DNA of 9,999 nt from CAYSHJ01 sp964589725 (GCA_964589725.1 CAZPUJ010000513.1:1-9999), one strand, 5' to 3'. Counted from the first letter of the stretch, positions 1 through 8,171 are shown. Numbers and translations: made by a program. The notes: generated by a model from the letters alone, not told the origin.

Positions 1-797
1 GGGAAGTTCGGCATGCCCACCGCGAAGCCAGCGGCACCGGGACGACTCACCGCGCGCTCGAACCGGTTCGGTCCGAAGGCATCTTCCAGATGGAACCAGC
101 CGCCGGCCGGGACGTGCCAATCGTTGGCTCGTGCCGACGGCACGCCGACCAATCCGCCTCCGTGGCTCGCCAAGATCCACTTGTGCGTGCTGCTGACGAT
201 CAAATCCGCACCGGAAAGATTCAGCGGAATGCGACCCAGCGCTTGCGTGACATCCACTGCCAGCAGTGCGGATGAATGCCGTCGAACCGTCTCGACGACG
301 CGCGGCAAGTTGATCATGTGTCCGTTGAAGAAACTCACCAGCGAGACCGTCACTAACCGCGTGCGAGACGAGAGCAACTCGGCGAGGTCTTCGACTCGCA
401 GTGCTCCGTCGCGAGCTTTCCAGATGCGGACGTTCGCTGGGCAGGTCGGCTGCAGCCACGGCGTGGCACCGGCTGGAAAATCCAATTCATTGATGACGAC
501 CTCATCCCCTTCACGCAGACGCAGAGCGAGCGCGGCTAAGTTGTAGGCCTCGGACGAACATGAGCAGATACCAATCTCGTGCGGCGCCAGCCCGTAGAGT
601 TCTGCCACGAGCGACTTGGTTTCCTCGAGCGCCGCGAAGTGCCGCTCGCGGCCTTCCATGCCAAGCTGTTTGTCGCGAAAGTACTGCTGCAGCGCCTCGC
701 CCACTTCCAGCGGCGGAATCCCCTCGGCCGCCGTGTTCAAGTAGACCATCTCTTCCAGCGAAGGAAACGAACTGCGACGAGAGTCGGCCGTGAGCAT
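1..797 (-). CDS. Class V aminotransferase fold PLP-dependent enzyme (3' end missing)
   Basis: The minus strand from 797 down to base 1 is an open frame of 265 codons without a stop; the C-terminal part lies outside the window. It reads as a fold-type I, class V aminotransferase (the family of cysteine desulfurases, kynureninases and serine/isopenicillin-N epimerase-like enzymes). Near the N-terminus YLNTAAEG (19-26) matches the family's substrate-side loop. Residues 182-188 (DVTQALG) supply the Asp that contacts the PLP ring nitrogen and the nearby Gln. Residues 202-207 (SSTHKW) carry Lys206, the expected Schiff-base lysine, followed by a glycine-rich turn (213-215). Two in-frame ATGs lie at 803 and 797; I choose 797 because GGAGA sits six bases upstream of it but abuts the other. 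The substrate cannot be told: the family covers desulfuration, transamination, racemisation and hydrolysis. Family is secure, exact reaction unknown. Confidence 0.88.
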   Translation of the reverse strand, partial: MLTADSRRSSFPSLEEMVYLNTAAEGIPPLEVGEALQQYFRDKQLGMEGRERHFAALEETKSLVAELYGLAPHEIGICSCSSEAYNLAALALRLREGDEVVINELDFPAGATPWLQPTCPANVRIWKARDGALRVEDLAELLSSRTRLVTVSLVSFFNGHMINLPRVVETVRRHSSALLAVDVTQALGRIPLNLSGADLIVSSTHKWILASHGGGLVGVPSARANDWHVPAGGWFHLEDAFGPNRFERAVSRPGAAGFAVGMPNF

Positions 798-942
798 GAG
801 CATTCTCCAAAGGCACAGATACGAGTACGAGACAAACTTCGCGAAGCAGGGCAGCAGTGGCTGCCAGCGCACCTGTCCGAACAGCGACTCGTGATGAGGA
901 TGCGGAAAAGTCGCAGCAATCTTTATCTGCGCGCGGCCAGAA
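798..942. other. Non-coding stretch upstream of the aminotransferase gene
   Basis: This is the 5' side of the minus-strand aminotransferase gene. Open frames here on both strands overlap the aminotransferase and have no family resemblance. I see no convincing -35/-10 pair, hairpin or RNA gene. Confidence 0.5.
804..808 (-). promoter_or_regulatory. Shine-Dalgarno site deciding the aminotransferase start
   Basis: On the minus strand the bases read GGAGA. Spacing to the ATG at 797 is six bases, which is normal. The upstream in-frame ATG at 803 directly follows the motif and is less likely to be used. Confidence 0.55.
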
Positions 943-1183
943 TTGAAACTCCAAGGCGGCTGGCATTGGATTCCCGGCGACCAGGTCAGTTTTCATTCAA
1001 ACGTCCGTCCTGAACGAGTCGGCCGCAGCGCCCGCGAGTTGCTGACCGGCCAAACCCAACCCCACTGGCTGGACCAACTCACCAACCTGCCCAGCCACGC
1101 CGCATCACCGCTGGCAGATCTCGCCCCCCCCCAACGACTACGCTAGCGCTGCGCGCCTGCTGCCAGAAAACCTCCCGATTTGA
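943..1183 (+). pseudogene. Short coding-like stretch, frameshifted at a run of nine C
   Basis: From a TTG at 943 the plus strand is open with G/C-rich third positions like its neighbours and a protein-like composition (for example VSFHSNVRPERVG early in the frame). The frame closes at TAG 1144-1146, soon after nine C at 1124-1132. With eight C the frame would continue through NDYASAARLLPENLPI and stop at TGA 1181-1183, giving about 79 residues. I do not recognise the protein. No good ribosome binding site precedes the TTG, and the sequence before it does not look coding, so this may be a gene remnant, a small gene with an assembly or sequencing error, or chance. The codon pattern and the plausible continuation after the C run are why I list it. 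Confidence 0.3.
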
Positions 1184-1192
1184 ACCAGGCCG

Positions 1193-1219
1193 CGATTCGC
1201 AATCCAAAATCCGCAATCG
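1193..1219. repeat. Short direct/inverted repeat just downstream of the PLP enzyme gene
   Basis: CGCAATC occurs twice 14 bases apart (1198 and 1212), and CGATT at 1193-1197 pairs with AATCG at 1215-1219. The block lies immediately 3' of the minus-strand gene ending at 1221. It has no T run on the transcript side strong enough for a textbook terminator. It may be a weak 3' end structure or simple intergenic repeat. Confidence 0.3.
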
Positions 1220-1220
1220 G

Positions 1221-2336
1221 TCAGATCGTCAGCCAGCGATCGCGCGACGCGACGTCCCAGCGATCGACCAATTGCCCGCCGGCGACGATGAATAATTGCC
1301 GATGCAAGGCACAGGTCGGGCAGACGTGACGCGGGATCGCCATCAATTCATCGCCCGGTTGGAACTCGCCCGCATGAGAGGTTTGCAGCACCAAGTGTTC
1401 TTCATTTTGCAACACTTGTTTCGCGTCGGGCAGATCGGGAAAGGAAACACGCTGTCCGGCCGGTGGATCGGACGCGACCGCTTTGTAGCCCAGGTCGAGC
1501 GTCACGCGATCGGGTGCGGGCCGGCTGATCACGCGAGTCAACAACACGGCCGCAGGCGGAAAGACCAGATCGGGGAAGTGCTCGGTGTATCCCACATCGT
1601 TGAGCACGCACGTGCCGGGACTCAGTTCGATCGTGGGATCGTCGATCTCGGCATAAATCGGAAACGACGCGGTGCCGCCGCACACCAAACGCGGCACGGA
1701 AAGTCCGGCAGCGACAAGGCTGTCGCGAAACTCTTGCACCTTGCGGAACTCATTGAGCACCACGGCTCGGCGTTCGTCTCGCGACTCTTGATGCTGATGT
1801 CCGTCGTAAACATGCAAACCACCCGGCCGCAATCCCGAAGTCGCCGCGATTTGGCGATACAACATGGTGGCCTGCGATCCGACAGGCACTCCGGTGCGAT
1901 GCTGACCGACGTCGATGTCCAGCAGGACGTCGATTTGTTTGCCGGCGGCGTCCATCGCCTTACCCAGAGCGGCAATTGTTCGCGGATGGTCGGCCGTTAC
2001 GCAGAGCGTCACGGCGGGATATCGCGTCACAAACTCAACCGCTCGGCGAATGTTCGGGCCGACTAGGTTGTAAGCCAGGAAAATATCTCGCACTCCGACC
2101 TCGGCGAGCATTTCCGCTTCGGCGAACGTCGCACATTTATGCTTGCCGATGCCGCGCTCCATTTCCATCCGAGCGATCTCGCGCGTCTTGTGCGTCTTGC
2201 AATGCGGCCGCAACCGCTCCGGCCGCTTGGCGATCTCGATCATCCGTTTCAGGTTGTCTTCGAGCAGTTCCCGAAACACGACCAACGCGGGCGTGATGAT
2301 CTGGCTGGTATCAGCGATGCGATAACGCGGGTCCAT
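1221..2336 (-). CDS. D-threonine aldolase / D-serine dehydratase (DSD1) family PLP enzyme
   Basis: This 371-residue protein belongs to the fold-type III PLP enzymes with an alanine-racemase-like N-terminal barrel and a C-terminal D-serine-dehydratase-like domain. Members cleave D-threonine and related 3-hydroxy amino acids or dehydrate D-serine and D-threo-3-hydroxyaspartate, using PLP and a divalent metal. Residues 43-50 (RPHCKTHK) are the family signature, with Lys47 the expected Schiff-base lysine. The C-terminal metal site is His337-Val-Cys339 followed by PTC. An H-x-C pair is what I know from eukaryotic D-serine dehydratase, while D-threonine aldolases use H-x-D; this favours a dehydratase, by inference. 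The frame stays open upstream into polX, but I start at 2336 because an AGGAGG lies seven bases before that ATG and the family signature begins there. It follows polX by 13 bases, so co-transcription is very likely. Probably cytoplasmic; no signal peptide. Confidence 0.87.
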   Translation of the reverse strand: MDPRYRIADTSQIITPALVVFRELLEDNLKRMIEIAKRPERLRPHCKTHKTREIARMEMERGIGKHKCATFAEAEMLAEVGVRDIFLAYNLVGPNIRRAVEFVTRYPAVTLCVTADHPRTIAALGKAMDAAGKQIDVLLDIDVGQHRTGVPVGSQATMLYRQIAATSGLRPGGLHVYDGHQHQESRDERRAVVLNEFRKVQEFRDSLVAAGLSVPRLVCGGTASFPIYAEIDDPTIELSPGTCVLNDVGYTEHFPDLVFPPAAVLLTRVISRPAPDRVTLDLGYKAVASDPPAGQRVSFPDLPDAKQVLQNEEHLVLQTSHAGEFQPGDELMAIPRHVCPTCALHRQLFIVAGGQLVDRWDVASRDRWLTI

Positions 2337-2343
2337 CGGGAGT

Positions 2344-2349
2344 CCTCCT
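2344..2349 (-). promoter_or_regulatory. Strong Shine-Dalgarno site of the DSD1-family gene
   Basis: The minus strand reads AGGAGG, seven bases before the ATG at 2336, and it directly follows the polX stop codon (2350-2352). It rules out the longer upstream reading that would overlap polX and supports translation from a shared mRNA. Confidence 0.75.
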
Positions 2350-4071
2350 TTAATGTCGAAGTTGCAGCAACGTGTGGAACTGAGCCAGCGACCGTGTGTT
2401 GGCCACGTCCTTGGCTTCCAGCCCGGCGCGGCGTGCTTGAAAAATGCCGTATTGTAGGACGTCGAAACCGTGAGTGCTGTGCGAGTCGGTGCTGATGACG
2501 ATCGGAATGCCTCGGTCTTTCGCTGCGGCGGCATGGATGTCGTCGAGATCGAGGCGGCTGGGATGCGCGTTGATCTCCAACATGACGCCGTGATCGGCGG
2601 CGGCATTGAGCATGTCGTCAAACGTCATGTCGGCTCCGGGTCGCTGACCAATCAGACGGCCTGTCGGATGGCCGATCACATCAACGTGCGGATTGCGAAT
2701 CGCGTTCAGCAGCCGCTTGTCGATTTGCTCGCGCGGTTGCTTCAGACCGTAATGCAACACGGCGATGACCCAGTCCGCCTCGGCCAACACGTCGTCGGGC
2801 AAATCGAGCGTCGCGTCTTCGAGAATGTCGCATTCGATGCCCTTCAGGATTTCGAGGCCGCTGATTTGCGAACGGACTTTGTCGATCTCGGCCCAATGCG
2901 CTCGCAGCCGTTCGGCGTTGAGCCCGTTGGCCATCGTGACTCGTTTCGAGTGATCGGTGATGGCGATGTATTTCAACCCGCGAGCCTTCGCCGCATCGGC
3001 CATTTCGCGGATCGAGTTCATGCCGTCGGTCGCGGTCGTGTGCATGTGCAGATCGCCCTGAATGTCCGATAACTCGATCAATTTCGGAATCTGGTTCGCT
3101 TCGGCTCGTTCGATCTCGCCACGGTTCTCGCGCAGCTCCGGAGGAATCCACGGCAAATCGACGGCGGCGTAAACGTCTTCTTCGGTGCGACTCGCCACCA
3201 AGTCGTCGCCGCGAAACAAGCCGTATTCGTTCAGTTTCAGACCGCGCTCTTGAGCACGGCGGCGGATTACGATGTTGTGCTCTTTCGAGCCGGTGAAGTA
3301 TTGCAACGCCGCTCCGAACGATTCGTCCGGCACGACGCGCAGGTCAAGCTCCAGGCCGGAATGGAGTCGCACTCGCTGCTTCGTGTCGCCGCGCGCGAGG
3401 ACTTTCACGACGAGCGGATTCGCCGCCAGCCGGTCCATCGCGGCGTCGGCGTCGCTGGACGTCGCCAGCACGTCCAGATCGCCGACTGTTTCTTTGCGAC
3501 GCCGGCAACTTCCCGCGACCGTCGCCTGCTTGATACTTTTCAACTGTTGCAAGTCCGCGACGATCGCGTCCGCTTCGATCTTGGCCTCGGCCAGAAACAC
3601 GCGCTGCCCCGCTTCGGCCACGAGCGACAGGCCTTCCAAGATCGACTGTTCAGTCTTCTTGCCGAAGCCCTTGAGTTCCGCGATGTGCCCCGCCTCCGCC
3701 GCTTGCTTCAGCGCTTCGAGCGTGTCGATGCCAAGTTCCTTGAAGATCGCCGCGACCTTCTTCGGACCGAGGCCCGGAATCCGCAGCATCTGCACGACGC
3801 CAGCGGGAATGCGGGCACGCAATTCCTCCAACTGAGGCAACTGCCCGGTGCGGACGATCGTCACCATCTTGTCCGCCAAATCCGTGCCGATTCCTTCGAG
3901 TTGCTGCAACGCGGCCGGATCACGCGCGACGATTCCAGCCACATCGTCGGCCAACGCTTCGACCGTGCGCGCCGCATTGCGATACGCTCGCACGCGAAAC
4001 GCGTTGGCCCCTTCCAACTCCAACAGATCCGCCAGCTCTTCAAAGATTTTCGCGACGTCGGCGTTTAGCAT
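2350..4071 (-). CDS. polX: DNA polymerase/3'-5' exonuclease PolX
   Basis: This 573-residue protein matches bacterial PolX in length and domain order; such enzymes fill short gaps in base-excision repair and carry a PHP exonuclease domain. Residues 1-90 form the 8-kDa-type helical region. Helix-hairpin-helix turns are seen at IPGLGPKK (98-105) and GFGKKT (135-140). The family X palm starts at GSCRRRKE (187-194), with Asp198 and Asp200 in GDLD and Asp243 as third metal ligand. The PHP domain begins near 335 with DLHMH (340-344) and ITDHS (371-375), and further on shows an HYG motif, a GHP motif, NAHPSR and TDSHS, so both catalytic centres appear intact. The frame extends 12 codons upstream to a GTG at 4107, but the family N-terminus begins with the residues after ATG 4071, so I use that although its ribosome site (GGAA) is weak. 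It is the first gene of a minus-strand pair with the DSD1-family enzyme. Confidence 0.95.
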   Translation of the reverse strand: MLNADVAKIFEELADLLELEGANAFRVRAYRNAARTVEALADDVAGIVARDPAALQQLEGIGTDLADKMVTIVRTGQLPQLEELRARIPAGVVQMLRIPGLGPKKVAAIFKELGIDTLEALKQAAEAGHIAELKGFGKKTEQSILEGLSLVAEAGQRVFLAEAKIEADAIVADLQQLKSIKQATVAGSCRRRKETVGDLDVLATSSDADAAMDRLAANPLVVKVLARGDTKQRVRLHSGLELDLRVVPDESFGAALQYFTGSKEHNIVIRRRAQERGLKLNEYGLFRGDDLVASRTEEDVYAAVDLPWIPPELRENRGEIERAEANQIPKLIELSDIQGDLHMHTTATDGMNSIREMADAAKARGLKYIAITDHSKRVTMANGLNAERLRAHWAEIDKVRSQISGLEILKGIECDILEDATLDLPDDVLAEADWVIAVLHYGLKQPREQIDKRLLNAIRNPHVDVIGHPTGRLIGQRPGADMTFDDMLNAAADHGVMLEINAHPSRLDLDDIHAAAAKDRGIPIVISTDSHSTHGFDVLQYGIFQARRAGLEAKDVANTRSLAQFHTLLQLRH

Positions 4072-4140
4072 AGACGGTTTTCCGAACCAGGTGCGATGAA
4101 GATACACGTCCGGATCAATGTCCGACAGTCGCGACTGTGG

Positions 4141-4169
4141 TTGAAGAGCATTGCCGCACGCCTTATACC
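4141..4169 (+). promoter_or_regulatory. Candidate sigma70-like promoter for the G3E GTPase gene
   Basis: TTGAAG (4141-4146), a 17-base spacer and TATACC (4164-4169) match the housekeeping consensus in four of six bases each. Transcription from here would carry the large inverted repeat (4187-4251) into the 5' leader. Seen by eye only; planctomycete promoters are poorly known. Confidence 0.3.
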
Positions 4170-4190
4170 TTGCACGGTCGAATCTGACAC
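4162..4190 (-). promoter_or_regulatory. polX: Candidate sigma70-like promoter for polX
   Basis: On the minus strand GTGTCA (4185-4190), a 17-base spacer and TATAAG (4162-4167) resemble -35 and -10 elements. The -10 overlaps the one proposed for the opposite strand, and the -35 lies partly in the left arm of the inverted repeat. Transcription would run toward polX. Tentative. Confidence 0.3.
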
Positions 4191-4251
4191 TAACCCGAAG
4201 CGTTAGCGAGGGCCTGTTACCTCTGTCCTCGCTTACGCTTCGGGTTAGTGT
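4187..4251. repeat. Long inverted repeat, REP/MITE-like, between divergent genes
   Basis: Two 25-base arms (4187-4211 and 4227-4251) are reverse complements with a single mismatch, around a 15-base loop. Each arm holds the core ACCCGAAGCG...AGCGAGG. A related 21-base copy is at 9852-9872 in the same window (17 of 21 identical to the left arm). Because both flanking genes point away from it, it is not acting as their terminator. I infer a dispersed palindromic intergenic element that can also fold in the 5' leader of the GTPase mRNA. I recall similar sequences from planctomycete intergenic regions. Confidence 0.8.
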
Positions 4252-4268
4252 GAAGCATCGTCGAGATC

Positions 4269-4273
4269 AGGAG
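4269..4273 (+). promoter_or_regulatory. Shine-Dalgarno site supporting a GTG start
   Basis: AGGAG lies seven bases before GTG 4281. It supports the GTG as start; the next in-frame ATG is only six codons downstream, inside the first beta strand leading to the P-loop. Confidence 0.6.
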
Positions 4274-4280
4274 CAGCTCC

Positions 4281-5387
<1,107 letters not shown>

Positions 5388-5399
5388 CCAACGAGTTGC

Positions 5400-6599
5400 T
5401 CAGGGCATCTGTGCGAGCAGCCAGTCTTCGAGAATGACTTCGCGGATGAACGGCGCGCGAAGCAAGCTGGCCTCGGAAGAGAGCAACGTTGTTAGCCACG
5501 GCCGGTTCCCACGAACGATGCGTGACACGGCTCGCAGGCCCAGGCCGGACCACGTCTTCGCGGAGAGTTGCGTCTGCACGTTCAGGCTCAAGCGCTGCAT
5601 CGTCGCGGGAATGATGTTCGGGTGCGGGCCGACATGCACCAACAGATCGACGCCGGCGGCGATCGTCTTGTCGACCACGTCCCACAGGAGCTGCGGGTAA
5701 TCGACCCAGCGGTTCAGAATTTCGCGGCTGTTGCAATCGGTGTAGCTGACGTCGCCCGTGACGCACGACAGGATGTTTGGTTTCGGAGCCGTAAAGCCGC
5801 CGGGAGCTCGTTCCATCATGACGGCCGCGCGGTCGGGAATGTGCTTTTGCCGAGTGATTGGCGTGTGGATCGGTGGCCAGCGATAAGCGTTCTCCTTCAG
5901 GTTGAACCCTTTCGGAAAGCGGCCTTTCACCACGGCTTTGAGTTCGTCCAGCGTGCCCCGTTGTCCCAACACCAGCACCGTGTTTGGCGACAAGTAGGAC
6001 GAGATCGCGATCGTGCCACGTCCTTGGTTGGTGATCTCCAGGCACAGTCGCTCGATGGCCACGAAGTCCATCTCCGGCCCGCGGGAGAAGAGGATCCCCA
6101 TCCGCACGTCGTCCGCCTGCGAAACCATGTCGTGCGACAAGTGCAACAACGGCGGCAACACGGCCTCCATGCTGTACACACCGCATGCGACCAGCGCGCT
6201 GATTTCCCCCAAGCTGTAACCGATCGCCAATTGGGCCGAGTCGTAGGTGATGCCGAAGTACTCCCGCAACAGTTCGAGCTGCGCCATCTCGACGGCGACG
6301 ATCAAGGCGATTGCTTCATCGTATTCGGCCAGCACCATCGCGCGCCGCTCGCGGACGCGCGCGACCAGATCGATCGGTCGACCCAACGTATCCGCGCAGA
6401 CGGTCGAGGCCGCTTGCAAGTGCCGCTCGACCGTCGCGCCGTACACGACATGTGCCAGCAGTTCTGGAGTCTTCCCCAGATTCGTCTGGTCATACCCACG
6501 AAACGCGAATGCCGTGTGACCGATCAGCTCCTTCAGCCCTTCCGGTGTCAGAGCCGACTGGTCGTCAGATAGCATGTCAGGCGAAGTGGCATCGTCCAT
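5400..6599 (-). CDS. Stand-alone FabD-like acyltransferase (malonyl-CoA:ACP transacylase fold), altered active site
   Basis: A 399-residue protein of the acyltransferase-domain family that includes FabD and polyketide synthase AT domains, longer than FabD (about 310). The nucleophile elbow is G127-Y-S129-L-G-E, with Tyr for the usual His before Ser129. The catalytic His is probably His245 in PPIHTPI (242-248), at a distance from the serine close to that in FabD. A late VGPHPN (323-328) matches the conserved xGP motif. Two differences stand out. The N-terminal GQGSQ oxyanion-hole motif is replaced by FRGYDQTN (33-40). Aligning from the serine, the arginine that binds the malonyl carboxylate falls on Leu154. 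It may therefore use a non-carboxylated acyl group or another acceptor. The start at 6599 has GAGGA nine bases upstream; the ATG at 6575 has none. No acyl carrier or ketosynthase gene is nearby. Confidence 0.82.
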   Translation of the reverse strand: MDDATSPDMLSDDQSALTPEGLKELIGHTAFAFRGYDQTNLGKTPELLAHVVYGATVERHLQAASTVCADTLGRPIDLVARVRERRAMVLAEYDEAIALIVAVEMAQLELLREYFGITYDSAQLAIGYSLGEISALVACGVYSMEAVLPPLLHLSHDMVSQADDVRMGILFSRGPEMDFVAIERLCLEITNQGRGTIAISSYLSPNTVLVLGQRGTLDELKAVVKGRFPKGFNLKENAYRWPPIHTPITRQKHIPDRAAVMMERAPGGFTAPKPNILSCVTGDVSYTDCNSREILNRWVDYPQLLWDVVDKTIAAGVDLLVHVGPHPNIIPATMQRLSLNVQTQLSAKTWSGLGLRAVSRIVRGNRPWLTTLLSSEASLLRAPFIREVILEDWLLAQMP

Positions 6600-6788
6600 G
6601 AGGCAGAGTCCTCAACGCGACAGGGCAACAGTGGCTAAATCATGGACGGAGTTTCGGGGACAGGTCAAGTCTCGATGTTCGGTGTGGGCACGCACCAGAC
6701 GCTTGGCTTGATGCCCCATTGGCGGATAACGTCCCAACGGCGCTCAGCGTCAGAATCAGTTTCTTGTGACGACCGACGGAGGAACCTC
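6600..6788. other. Divergent intergenic region
   Basis: 189 bases separate the starts of the acyltransferase (minus) and ceramidase-like (plus) genes, so promoters for both should be here. I see no confident -35/-10 pair. The plus frame of the ceramidase-like gene is open back to 6642, but the extension lacks protein-like character and would bury the signal peptide. Confidence 0.5.
6778..6782 (+). promoter_or_regulatory. Shine-Dalgarno site deciding the ceramidase-like gene start
   Basis: GGAGG lies six bases before ATG 6789 and places the start right at a typical signal peptide. This rejects the in-frame ATG at 6642, which would add 49 residues. Confidence 0.7.
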
Positions 6789-8171
6789 ATGCGACGACTC
6801 ACCTGGTGGTTGATGTGCTTTGTGTTTGTGATGACGTTCGCTCAATCGGACGCTCGCGCTGCTGACGACCACGACTGGAAGGCGGGCGTCGCCACCGTGG
6901 TTGTCACGCCAAGTCAGCCGATGTGGATGGCTGGCTATGCGTCGCGCACGAAGCCGTCGGACGGAGTGCTTTCTGAGCTACATGCCAAAGCACTCGTGCT
7001 CGAAGACAAGCCCGGCACGCGAGCAGTCATCGTCACGACCGATTTGATCTCGATCCCGCGAGTGTTGCGCGATCTGGTGGCCAAGGCTGTGGCGGAGAAG
7101 TATAAACTGGACCCGGCGGGCTTGTTGCTGAATTGCTCGCACACGCATAGCGGGCCGGTGGTGAAAGACGATCTCGAACTGTCAGTCATGTACCGCTTGG
7201 AGCCGGAACAGCGGCAACGGGTCGAGTCGTATTTCATCGAACTGCGCGACAAGCTGGTCGGCGTGATTGGTGCCGCGATCGAGAATCTTCAGCCGGTGAA
7301 GCTGGGTTACAGTTACGCTCGCTGCGGTTTCGCGATGAATCGTCGATTGCCGACAGCCGGCGGCTATCAGAACAGCCCGTATCCCGACGGACCGGTTGAT
7401 CAGGCAGTGCCCGTACTGCGAGTCGAGTCGCTCGACAAGAAGTTGATCGCGGTCGCGTTCGGCTACGCTTGCCACAATACGACGACCGCGTTGCAGCAGA
7501 TGAACGCTGACTACGCCGGATTCGCTCAAACCGCGATCGAGGCGGCTCATCCCGGCGCGACCGCGTTGTTTGTGATGGGCTGCGGCGGCGATCAAAACCC
7601 GTATCCGCGCGGCCAGATTGAGTGGGCACGGACTCACGGCCAGTCGCTCGCCAGCGCGGTCGAGGCCGCGCTGCTGCCGGCCGCGAGAGCGGTGCGAGGT
7701 CCGCTGAAGACCGGCCTCGTCGAGGTGGCCTTGGAATTCGAACCGATCACGAAGGAGGAACTACTTCAGCGGCGCGCGTCCAATGATGTTCACTTGCAAC
7801 GCGGAGCCGAAGCCTTGTTGACGGAGGCCGAAAGGCTCGGCAAGGTCCGCGATTCCTACTCGTATCCGATTCAAGTCGTGCAGTTCGGTCAAGACCTGAC
7901 GCTCATCGCATTGGCTGGCGAGGTCGTGATCGATTACTCGCTTCTGTTGAAGCGAGAACTCGGTGACGGTCCGGTGTGGGTGGCCGGTTACAGCAACGAT
8001 GTGTTCGCGTACATTCCGTCCGCGCGAGTGCTTCGCGAAGGGGGCTACGAAGGTGGTGGTGCGATGCGATACTCGGCTTTGCCGGGACCGTTCAAACCAT
8101 CTGTCGAAGAACGGATCATGACGAACACTCGCGAGCTGGTTGTGCGCTTGCGGCAGGAGGTGGCGAGGTAG
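6789..8171 (+). CDS. Secreted neutral/alkaline ceramidase N-terminal-domain protein
   Basis: A 460-residue protein with a Sec signal peptide: basic start MRR, a hydrophobic stretch to about residue 18, and likely cleavage after ARA (22-24). The rest matches the neutral/alkaline non-lysosomal ceramidase domain, a zinc amidase fold. His118 and His120 sit in NCSHTHSGP (115-123), His229 in ACHN (227-230), and the late region has GE378 and the NDVFAYIPS (403-411) and GGYEGG (418-423) stretches, where the Glu and Tyr zinc ligands are expected. True neutral ceramidases have GDVSPN, whose Ser is catalytic; here the equivalent reads GDQNP (267-271), so that Ser is missing. It is also much shorter than full ceramidases (over 600), lacking the C-terminal domain. 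It may be a hydrolase of another amide, so the ceramide substrate should not be assumed. A transporter gene follows after 76 bases on the same strand. Confidence 0.85.
   Translation: MRRLTWWLMCFVFVMTFAQSDARAADDHDWKAGVATVVVTPSQPMWMAGYASRTKPSDGVLSELHAKALVLEDKPGTRAVIVTTDLISIPRVLRDLVAKAVAEKYKLDPAGLLLNCSHTHSGPVVKDDLELSVMYRLEPEQRQRVESYFIELRDKLVGVIGAAIENLQPVKLGYSYARCGFAMNRRLPTAGGYQNSPYPDGPVDQAVPVLRVESLDKKLIAVAFGYACHNTTTALQQMNADYAGFAQTAIEAAHPGATALFVMGCGGDQNPYPRGQIEWARTHGQSLASAVEAALLPAARAVRGPLKTGLVEVALEFEPITKEELLQRRASNDVHLQRGAEALLTEAERLGKVRDSYSYPIQVVQFGQDLTLIALAGEVVIDYSLLLKRELGDGPVWVAGYSNDVFAYIPSARVLREGGYEGGGAMRYSALPGPFKPSVEERIMTNTRELVVRLRQEVAR

Noticed and set aside
511..996. 161-codon minus-strand open frame overlapping the aminotransferase start
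   Set aside because: It is out of frame with a well-supported PLP enzyme and its Arg/Ala/Ser-rich product has no family motif.
2337..2621. Upstream extension of the DSD1-family gene
   Set aside because: It would overlap polX by over 270 bases; the strong AGGAGG before 2336 and the family N-terminus place the start there.
3250..4068. 272-codon plus-strand frame opposite polX
   Set aside because: Antisense shadow of the polX coding strand, common in G+C-rich genes, with no recognisable motif.
4187..4251. The inverted repeat as a terminator
   Set aside because: Both flanking genes start beside it and read away from it, and no T run follows either arm.
5568..6572. 334-codon plus-strand frame opposite the acyltransferase
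   Set aside because: Antisense shadow with His/Arg/Gln-rich composition and no domain; the minus strand holds the AT motifs.
6651..6672. TTTCGGGGACAGGTCAAG-like motif, reminiscent of ends seen beside REP-associated transposases
   Set aside because: Only one short copy, with no partner arm or transposase in the window.
6642..6788. N-terminal extension of the ceramidase-like protein
   Set aside because: It has no ribosome binding site of note and would put the signal peptide 50 residues inside the protein.
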